A DNA stretch of 12,119 bases, taken from assembly GCA_027483745.1 (NCBI GenBank), contig JAIXTZ010000320.1, positions 1-12,119 on the forward strand, read 5' to 3'. The position numbers were made by a program, and so were the translations under genes. This DNA comes from Lysobacteraceae bacterium (GTDB lineage Bacteria; Pseudomonadota; Gammaproteobacteria; Xanthomonadales; Xanthomonadaceae). The stretch's first letter is position 1, and every line of letters begins with the position of its first letter. A model generated the notes under the pieces. It saw only the letters and a list, made by a program, of their open reading frames with translations. It was not told where the DNA came from and ran no database searches. Of the stretch, positions 1-6,007 are shown in pieces.

Positions 1-627
1 CAGCGGCCACAGCATCGAGGCGTGCATCTGCGACTCGCCGCGCGTCAGGTTGATGGTGTCGCCCTGGTGCAGGCTGTTCCACCAGTCCACGGAGAAATGC
101 ACGATCGGCACGTTGATCACACCGATGAGCGCCAGGAAGCACGCGGCGCGGGCCGCGGCCCGGCGGTCCTCGATGGCGTTGTGGAGCGCGATCACGCCGA
201 TGTAGAGGAAGAACATCACCAGCATCGAGGTGAGGCGCGGATCCCATTCCCACCACGTGCCCCAGGTGGGGCGGCCCCAGATCGAGCCCGTGATGAGCGT
301 GATGGCCGCGAAGGCGGCCCCGACGGGCGCGGCGGCCACGGCCAGGGTCTCGCAGGCCTTGATGCGCCAGACCAACGCGATGAAGGCCTGCACCGCCATC
401 GCGACGAAGATGAACATCGCCGACCACGCCGCCGGCACGTGGATGTAGAGGATGCGGAAGCTGTCGCCCTGCTTGTAGTCGGTCGGCACCGAGAACAGGG
501 CGCCGTAGAGGCCGGGCAGCATGAGGAGGACGGCGGCGGCGAAGCACCAGGGCGTCCAGCGCGCGCAGAAGCGGTCGAAGTTGGGCGGCGAGCCGGTGCG
601 GTGGAACCAGAGGAGCAAGGCGTTCAT
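1..627 (-). CDS. ccmC: Haem exporter protein CcmC, 3' end cut by the window edge
   Basis: This is an inner-membrane protein of the cytochrome c maturation (system I) pathway. In the known family CcmC binds haem at its periplasmic face and loads it onto the chaperone CcmE, working with the CcmAB ATPase. The visible 209 residues contain several hydrophobic segments and the family's tryptophan-rich WWD motif (TWGTWWEWDPRLTS, residues 121-134). They also contain two histidines in the usual haem-ligand contexts, H63 in YIHVPAAW and H177 in VPIVHFSVDWW. No stop codon is reached before base 1. The family is usually about 240-250 residues, so some 35-40 residues are missing outside the window. The start codon overlaps the ccmB stop as ATGA, which suggests translational coupling. 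ccmD and ccmE would be expected next, to the left. Identification is secure. Confidence 0.96.
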   Translation of the reverse strand, partial: MNALLLWFHRTGSPPNFDRFCARWTPWCFAAAVLLMLPGLYGALFSVPTDYKQGDSFRILYIHVPAAWSAMFIFVAMAVQAFIALVWRIKACETLAVAAAPVGAAFAAITLITGSIWGRPTWGTWWEWDPRLTSMLVMFFLYIGVIALHNAIEDRRAAARAACFLALIGVINVPIVHFSVDWWNSLHQGDTINLTRGESQMHASMLWPL

Positions 628-1328
628 GTGTGCGCGATCCGAAGGGCCGCCGCCGCGGCGAGCGGCGCGAGCACGAGCGCGAGCACCAGCGCCCCGGCCA
701 AAAGCAGCAGGGCGCCGAGCGCGTCATAGCCCTCGGCCGCGGCCGCAACGCTGCCTGCGCCGAAGACGAGCACCGGCACATACAAAGGCAGGGCGAGCAG
801 GGGCAGCAGGATACCAGAGCGCTTTACGCCGACCGTGAGCGCCGCGACGACGGCGCCGATCAGGCTGAGCAGGGGCGTGCCGAGGGCGAGCGAGGCCATC
901 AGGATGGGCAGCAGCGCCATCGGCAATTGCAGCATCGAGGCCAGCAGCGGCGCGACCAGCAGCAGGGGCAGGGCGGTGGTCAGCCAGTGCACGAGCACGC
1001 GCATGCCGACGAGAAGGGCCAACGGCGACGGCGAAAGCAGCATCTGTTCGAGCCCGCCGTCCTCGGTGTCGGAGCGGAACAGCGCGTCAAGCCCCAGCAG
1101 CCCGGACAGCAGCACGCAAACCCACAGCACGCCCGCGGCGAGAGGCGCCAGCTTCCCCGGCTCGGCGCCGAGCGCCAGCGGGAACAGACTGGCGGTCATC
1201 AAGGCGAACAGCAGAGGCTGCAGTGCATCCCCGCGGCGGGCCCAGACAAGGGCGAGGTCGCGACGGAGCTGGGCGCGGGCCACCGCGGCCCAGCCCATCG
1301 GAGGTGCCGGAATCGGTCCGCCAGTCAT
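624..1328 (-). CDS. ccmB: Haem exporter permease CcmB
   Basis: This 234-residue, very hydrophobic protein is the membrane subunit that pairs with CcmA. In the known system the CcmAB ATPase drives release of holo-CcmE from CcmC for haem delivery. The N-terminus (about residues 12-32, ARAQLRRDLALVWARRGD) is the typical cytoplasmic amphipathic start. It is followed by about six membrane segments. The family-like stretches LFRSDTEDGGLEQMLLSP (about 84-101) and LPLYVPVLVFG (about 180-190) are present. Length is close to the usual 220 residues. The start overlaps the ccmA stop and the stop overlaps the ccmC start, both as 4-base ATGA junctions, so all three genes are probably translated from one message. 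Nothing looks truncated. Confidence 0.95.
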   Translation of the reverse strand: MTGGPIPAPPMGWAAVARAQLRRDLALVWARRGDALQPLLFALMTASLFPLALGAEPGKLAPLAAGVLWVCVLLSGLLGLDALFRSDTEDGGLEQMLLSPSPLALLVGMRVLVHWLTTALPLLLVAPLLASMLQLPMALLPILMASLALGTPLLSLIGAVVAALTVGVKRSGILLPLLALPLYVPVLVFGAGSVAAAAEGYDALGALLLLAGALVLALVLAPLAAAAALRIAHT

Positions 1329-1966
1329 GCCCGGCTGCCGTGGAGTTCGATCACCCGCACCCGGCCCGGCGGGGCCGCGTAGGCGCCGTGGGTGGTGATG
1401 AAGGCGGCGCCGCCCGCCGCCGTGTGGGCGCCGACCATGCGGTCGACCAAGGCGATGCCGTCGAGGTCGAGGTTCGCGTAGGGCTCATCCATCAGCCAGA
1501 GCTTGCCCGGATGCAGCGAAAGACGCGCGAGCGCCAGCCGCTTGTTTTGTCCGGCGCTCATCCGCCCCGCAGGGGTGTCTTCGTAACCGGCCAGACCGAC
1601 GGCGGCCAAGGCCGCCTCGAGCTCTGCCTCGGCGCACGAGCGGCCTTGCAGCGTGGCGGCGTAGCGCAGGTTGTCGAGGCCCCCGAGCTCGGCCTTGTGA
1701 CCGAGCCGATGGCCGAGGTAGGCGCAGTGGCGGGCGAGGTGGTCGGTATCGACCGGGGCACCCAGCAGGGTCGCGCTGCCGCCGGTGGCCTCCAGCAGGC
1801 CGGCGAGCACCTTGAGCAGGGTGGTTTTTCCGGCGCCATTGCCGCCCCGGACCAGCACGGCTTCACCGGCCTCGACGTGAAGATCCAGCGGCCCGAAGAT
1901 CGGGTCCTGGTTGCGGTGGTAGGTGAGGCCCCGCGCGACGAGCAGGGCCGCGGGCGCGGAATCCAT
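1325..1966 (-). CDS. ccmA: Haem exporter ATP-binding protein CcmA
   Basis: This is the cytoplasmic ATPase of the CcmAB complex in cytochrome c biogenesis. With the start at 1966 it is 213 residues, close to the usual family length of about 207. Visible motifs are Walker A GGNGAGKTT (41-49), a YLGHRLGHKAEL segment where the Q-loop lies (83-94, with Arg87 where E. coli CcmA has Gln), signature MSAGQNKR (136-143), Walker B LWLMDEP (156-162), and the switch histidine H193 in ITTHG. The frame stays open upstream to an ATG at 2089, with another ATG at 2017. I chose 1966 because homology-like sequence (LLVARGLTYHR) starts right after it and the upstream residues look non-family. None of the candidate starts has a convincing Shine-Dalgarno, so the start is uncertain although the gene is not. 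It is the first gene of the visible ccm operon. Confidence 0.94.
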   Translation of the reverse strand: MDSAPAALLVARGLTYHRNQDPIFGPLDLHVEAGEAVLVRGGNGAGKTTLLKVLAGLLEATGGSATLLGAPVDTDHLARHCAYLGHRLGHKAELGGLDNLRYAATLQGRSCAEAELEAALAAVGLAGYEDTPAGRMSAGQNKRLALARLSLHPGKLWLMDEPYANLDLDGIALVDRMVGAHTAAGGAAFITTHGAYAAPPGRVRVIELHGSRA

Positions 1967-2110
1967 CGGCGCGGATGCTAGCGGCCGCCGCCCTCGAGTG
2001 TCCACGAACGCGGTCATCCGAAACCACGTTCCCGCGTTCAGGGCACTGTGACCGGTTTGGCGTTCCGGATGCCGTGCGCCGGCAATCATGGAATCGTGTC
2101 AAACGCCCGC

Positions 2111-2116
2111 TACACT
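2111..2116 (+). promoter_or_regulatory. Possible -10 box for the first subtilase
   Basis: TACACT matches the sigma-70 -10 consensus at 4 of 6 positions and sits 41 bases before the start codon. The sequence at the -35 distance (around 2088-2094) is poor. This is the best candidate in the gap but is weakly supported. Confidence 0.22.
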
Positions 2117-2146
2117 CAGCGCTGCTTCAGCCTCCATCTTCTCCGC

Positions 2147-2150
2147 AGGA
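2147..2150 (+). promoter_or_regulatory. Ribosome binding site that sets the start of the first subtilase
   Basis: AGGA lies 7 bases before the ATG at 2158, a normal Shine-Dalgarno spacing. That ATG also begins a textbook signal peptide. The frame itself is open back to 1975, so this site supports the internal start. Confidence 0.6.
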
Positions 2151-2157
2151 CCCCCCA

Positions 2158-5100
2158 ATGCGATTGCTCCTCCTTGCCGCCTCGATCACGCTCGCGCTCC
2201 CCGCGGCCTCGCCCGTCCAGGCGCGCAGCGACCGCCCGCTGGCGTCGGCGACGACCGCGGCCTCGACGAGCCGTGGTTCCTACATCGTGAGCTTCGACGA
2301 ACCCGCGGCGCCGCTCTTCCGCGGCTTCGAGGCCAAGGATGGGCGGCATCCCGCTCTGGCGCCGGTCGCCATCGCGGTCACGGGGCAGACCCAGTACGAC
2401 CCCGAACGGCCGGAGGCCGAGGCCTATCTCGCCTACATCGGCGAACTCCGCGATCGGCGCCTGGACGCGGCGTCGGGTGTGCTCGGTCGCGACTTGGCGC
2501 CGAAGTTCGTCTACGAACACGCGCTCAACGGCGTGGCGCTGGACCTGACGCCCGCCGAGGCTGAAACCTTGGCCGGGATGCCGGGGATCCGCGCCGTCAC
2601 TCCCGATTTCGAAAGGTTCGCCTTGACCGACCGTGGACCGGCGTGGATCAAGGCGCCGTCGATCTGGACCGGCAGCGCCGGCGTGGCGGGCCGCGGCGAG
2701 GGGGTGATCGTCGGCGTGATCGATTCCGGCGTGAACCCGGGCCACGTCTCATTCGCGGCGACGGCCGGCAGCTACACGCACACGAACCCCAAGGGCGCCC
2801 TCTTGGGCTGGTGCGCCACGCCGGCGAATGCGGGCACGTGCAACAACAAGCTGATCGGCGTCTACGACTTTCTCGCCGGCGGCGCGACCGGCACCTCGGC
2901 CTTTACGCCGGACCAGGACGGCCACGGGTCGCATGTCGCCGCCACGGCGGTGGGCAACCCCGTCACCAGCACGATCAACGGCACGGTGGTCGACCTCAGC
3001 GGCGTCGCTCCGCGCGCCAACCTGATCGCCTACCGGGCCTGTGGTTCCACGCCGGACAGTCGCTCCTGCGGCCCGAACTCGGGCAGCGCGCTGCTGGGCG
3101 CCATCGACCGGGCGATCCAGGACCAGGTCGACGTCATCAACTATTCCATCGGCGGCGACGCCTTCAACCCTTGGCTCGGCGTCGGCGGCGCGGTGAACTC
3201 GGATTGGGAGGCTTTCCTCGCGGCCCGCGAGGCGGGCATCGTGGTGGTGGCATCGGCGGGCAACGATGGGCCCGATGCGGGAACGGTCGGCTCCCCCGCC
3301 AACGCCCCATGGGTCGTCGCCGTGGCGGCCGTCACCCACGATCGCTCCGGGGCCGGCGACCGCCTCGCCGACTTCAGCAGCCGCGGCCCGGTAAGCCCGC
3401 TCGGCGTGCTCAAGCCCGATGTCGCGGCCCCCGGCGTGGCGATCCGCGCGGCCGGCCGGACCGGCAACAGCCTCATCGAACTCAGCGGCACGTCCATGGC
3501 CGCGCCCCACGTGGCCGGCGCCGCGGCGCTGCTCGCCGGGGCGCGGCCGAGCTGGAACGCCGACCAGATCGTCTCGGCGCTGTCCCTGACCGCACGCGCC
3601 TCGGCCATCGTCGAGCAGAGCGGCGGTGCCGCGACCACGCCCCACGACCGCGGTGCCGGCACCGTGGATCTTTCGCTGGCTGCCAATGCCTCGCTGGCGT
3701 TCAACGTGCCCGCCGGTGCGTTCCGCAACGCCAGCGAATCCACCGCGTCGTCCTTGAACCTGCCGTCGCTCGCCGAGGGCAACTGCATCGAGAGCTGCAC
3801 GCTGAATCGCACGGTTTCGCTGATGCCCGGTGCGGCGGGCGGGCAGTACCAGGTCATCGCCAACCTGCCGACCGGCCTGTCGATGACCGCGACGCCCAGC
3901 GCCTTCACGCTGTCCAGCGGCGGATCGCAGGCCTTGTCGTTCCGTTTCGGCACCAATGCGCAAAGCCCGCTGAACACGTGGGCCTACGGCTCGGTCACCC
4001 TGCGTCGCGTCGGCGGCGGCACGCCGGATCTCACCCTGCCGGTGGCCATCTACCTGTCTTCGGGCGTGGCGCCCGGCCTGCAGCTCCGCACGGTCAGCGG
4101 CGATCGCGGTTTCGCCGACTTCGACCTCGACGACGTCGTCAGCTTGGGCAACGCACGTTTCGCCGCCACCGATCTCGTCGTGCCGGTCACGCAGCAGCAG
4201 GGTTTGCTGCAGGACACCACCAATCAGGATCCTTACGACAATCTGTCCGACGGCGTGTTCTTCCGCACCCTGCCGATCAACTTCAACGACGGGCAGCCCC
4301 ACGCGGTGCAGGTGAGCGCCACCGTCGCCCCGGCCGCGTCGTCGTCGGCCTTGGACTTCGACCTGTTCATCGGCGTCGACCGCGATGGCGACGGCCAGCC
4401 GGAACGGGCCGAGGAGCGCTGCGTCAGCAACTCCTCCGGAGCGACGGAGCAGTGCACGTTCACCGTGACCCATCCGGGGAACAACGTCCCGATCACCGTC
4501 TGGGCCGCGGTGCAGAACTGGACCGCCAGTGCGGCCGGTGCCCGCGACACGGCGATCCTCGAGATGGCCACGATCGACAGCCGGCCCTCGGCGCGCCAGA
4601 AGGCCACCGGTCCGGGCAATGTGCCGGCCAATACCGCGTTCACCGCGCGGCTGGTGTACGACGATCCGACCTTCATGAACGGGCAGTCGCGCTTCGGACT
4701 GGTCATCGTCGATCGCGGCCCAGGGGTCAACGCCATCCGCGTCCCGTTCAAGCTGACGCGGACCTCGGCGGTGGCGTCGCCGTACGCCCTGTCCGCGGGG
4801 GTCGACCGCAGCATCGTGTTGGCTGCCGGTGCGGCCCAGGAGTTCGCCTACATCGACGTCCCGGCCGGCGCGACCCAGCTCGCCGTCACCACCTCGAGCG
4901 CCTCCAACGTCGACCTGTACCTCGCCCGCGTCGCCCCGCTCGTCCCGGCCGCCGCCATTCCGTCGATCGTCGCGGCGCCCGCACGCGGCAGCGCCACGGC
5001 CAGCGCGACGACGGCGAGCGGCAACGAGACGATCACGGTGGCGAACCCGCCGGCGGGCCGCTGGTACCTCACGCCGGTGAACGCGTCCGGGGCGACGGCG

Positions 5101-5865
5101 ACGCTCACGCTACGGGCCACCATCACGGGCACGGCTCCGAGCATCCGTCCGGGCGGCTACTTCAATCCGGAGCGAAGCGGCCACGGTCTCTTCCTGTACC
5201 CGGCCGGTAGCGAGCTCGCGGGTCTCTGGTACACCTACTTCACCGACGGCACGCCGACCTGGTACTACCTGCAGGGCCCGGCGCCGGGGTCGAACGGTTT
5301 TTGGACGGGTCAGCTGTTCCGCAGCGCCTGGAACGGCAGTGCCAACGTCCTCGTCGAGGTCGGAACGGCCACGGTGAGCCCCACGGCCACGAACGAGTTC
5401 GTGTTCTCGTACAACCTCGACGGCGAGACCGGCTCCGAGGCGATGCGCGATTTCGGCGGCGGCTGCCCGACGCTCGGTGGCAGCCGGCTGAACGTCAGTT
5501 CGCATTGGTTCAATCCGGCCCGGTCGGGAACCGGCCTGAGCGTGCAGATGTTCCCGAACTACGAGTTCTACACGCTCTTCGTCTACGACGGCCTCGGCAT
5601 CCCGCGCTACCTCGTCGTCGAACGCCCGGCATTCGGCGGCGCGACGGCTTCCGCCAACCTCGAGCAGAACAACGGGTTCTGCCCGCTGTGCGCGCGGAAC
5701 TCGTCGCCGACGCGCGCCGTGATCGGCACGTTCTCGCGCAGCTTCGCCGGCGGCACCTTCTCGAACGTGACGCTGAGCGGCACCTTCATCAACGGCGTGC
5801 AGGGCACCTGGTCGGCGAACGAGTCGGTCGTTCCGCTTGGCGGCCTGCAGGGGTGTTCCCCCTGA
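2158..5865 (+). CDS. Secreted S8 family (subtilisin-like) serine peptidase, large multi-domain, without PA insertion
   Basis: This is a predicted exported protease of 1235 residues. Domains in order are: signal peptide 1-22 (MRLLLLAASITLALP..., VQA cleavage site); I9-type inhibitor propeptide about 41-150; S8 catalytic domain about 180-508. The triad is visible as D189 (VIVGVIDSG), H256 (DGHGSHVA) and S446 (SGTSMAAPH), with oxyanion Asn N369 (SAGNDGP). A beta-sandwich, Fn3-like module follows (about 510-634, C543-x3-C547). Next is an unnamed module (about 640-805; DRGF 649-652, YDNLS 693-697) holding an EF-hand-like loop D741-E752. A short module starts with TGPGN (817-821). A PPC-like module (about 880-990) and a repeat-bearing C-terminal module (997-1235; C1103, C1175, C1178, C1233) complete it. 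No membrane anchor, lipobox or autotransporter barrel is seen, so it is probably released from the cell or periplasm; type II secretion is a guess. The start is set by the AGGA site and the signal peptide. The downstream gene is a paralogue. Substrate unknown. Confidence 0.94.
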   Translation: MRLLLLAASITLALPAASPVQARSDRPLASATTAASTSRGSYIVSFDEPAAPLFRGFEAKDGRHPALAPVAIAVTGQTQYDPERPEAEAYLAYIGELRDRRLDAASGVLGRDLAPKFVYEHALNGVALDLTPAEAETLAGMPGIRAVTPDFERFALTDRGPAWIKAPSIWTGSAGVAGRGEGVIVGVIDSGVNPGHVSFAATAGSYTHTNPKGALLGWCATPANAGTCNNKLIGVYDFLAGGATGTSAFTPDQDGHGSHVAATAVGNPVTSTINGTVVDLSGVAPRANLIAYRACGSTPDSRSCGPNSGSALLGAIDRAIQDQVDVINYSIGGDAFNPWLGVGGAVNSDWEAFLAAREAGIVVVASAGNDGPDAGTVGSPANAPWVVAVAAVTHDRSGAGDRLADFSSRGPVSPLGVLKPDVAAPGVAIRAAGRTGNSLIELSGTSMAAPHVAGAAALLAGARPSWNADQIVSALSLTARASAIVEQSGGAATTPHDRGAGTVDLSLAANASLAFNVPAGAFRNASESTASSLNLPSLAEGNCIESCTLNRTVSLMPGAAGGQYQVIANLPTGLSMTATPSAFTLSSGGSQALSFRFGTNAQSPLNTWAYGSVTLRRVGGGTPDLTLPVAIYLSSGVAPGLQLRTVSGDRGFADFDLDDVVSLGNARFAATDLVVPVTQQQGLLQDTTNQDPYDNLSDGVFFRTLPINFNDGQPHAVQVSATVAPAASSSALDFDLFIGVDRDGDGQPERAEERCVSNSSGATEQCTFTVTHPGNNVPITVWAAVQNWTASAAGARDTAILEMATIDSRPSARQKATGPGNVPANTAFTARLVYDDPTFMNGQSRFGLVIVDRGPGVNAIRVPFKLTRTSAVASPYALSAGVDRSIVLAAGAAQEFAYIDVPAGATQLAVTTSSASNVDLYLARVAPLVPAAAIPSIVAAPARGSATASATTASGNETITVANPPAGRWYLTPVNASGATATLTLRATITGTAPSIRPGGYFNPERSGHGLFLYPAGSELAGLWYTYFTDGTPTWYYLQGPAPGSNGFWTGQLFRSAWNGSANVLVEVGTATVSPTATNEFVFSYNLDGETGSEAMRDFGGGCPTLGGSRLNVSSHWFNPARSGTGLSVQMFPNYEFYTLFVYDGLGIPRYLVVERPAFGGATASANLEQNNGFCPLCARNSSPTRAVIGTFSRSFAGGTFSNVTLSGTFINGVQGTWSANESVVPLGGLQGCSP

Positions 5866-5895
5866 CGGCGCCGATGCGCGTCGATGAGCGATCCC

Positions 5896-5919
5896 AGACC
5901 CCGGCTCCGGCCGGGGTTT
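5896..5919 (+). terminator. Intrinsic terminator after the first subtilase
   Basis: A perfect 8-base-pair GC-rich stem (ACCCCGGC / GCCGGGGT) closes a TCCG tetraloop. It is flanked by AGA on the left and a short TTTC run on the right, which can extend the stem by a G-U and an A-U pair. It lies 30 bases after the stop codon of the first peptidase. The T-run is short, so efficiency is uncertain, but the structure is clear. Confidence 0.75.
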
Positions 5920-5944
5920 CTCGTGGTGCGGGCGGCGGAGGGCG

Positions 5945-5976
5945 TTGACAGGACGAAGCCTGCGCTTCGATACGAT
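5945..5976 (+). promoter_or_regulatory. Candidate sigma-70 promoter for the second subtilase
   Basis: A perfect -35 hexamer TTGACA (5945-5950) is followed by GATACGAT (5969-5976). The -10 could be GATACG at 18 bases spacing or TACGAT at 20 bases; TACGAT fits the consensus better (4 of 6) but at a long spacing. Position fits: it lies after the terminator and about 30-60 bases before the ATG at 6008. Supported mainly by the -35 and the location. Confidence 0.4.
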
Positions 5977-6007
5977 CGGCGCATCGCCCCTGGATGTCGC
6001 CCCCGTG

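Larger units (their letters stand above)
1967..2157. other. Divergent intergenic region between ccmA and the first subtilase
   Basis: This 191-base gap must carry the promoter of the first peptidase and probably one for the ccm genes. On the plus strand the only reasonable -10-like box is TACACT at 2111-2116. On the minus strand there is a perfect TTGACA (2102 down to 2097), but no acceptable -10 lies 16-19 bases beyond it, so I do not call it a promoter. Both flanking reading frames extend some way into the gap, but those extensions lack family-like sequence. No hairpin, operator-like palindrome or small RNA was recognised. Confidence 0.5.

Noticed and set aside
14..940. Repeated GCATCGAGG words near 14, 223 and 933 as a possible repeat family.
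   Set aside because: All lie inside ccmC or ccmB coding sequence and encode short Ser-Met-Leu type peptides; spacing and context are irregular.
1967..2089. Possible N-terminal extension of CcmA to the ATG at 2089 or 2017.
   Set aside because: The extra residues are not family-like and would make CcmA longer than usual; no better ribosome binding site supports them.
2097..2102. Perfect TTGACA on the minus strand as a ccm operon promoter.
   Set aside because: No acceptable -10 hexamer is found at 16-19 bases spacing, so the match may be chance.
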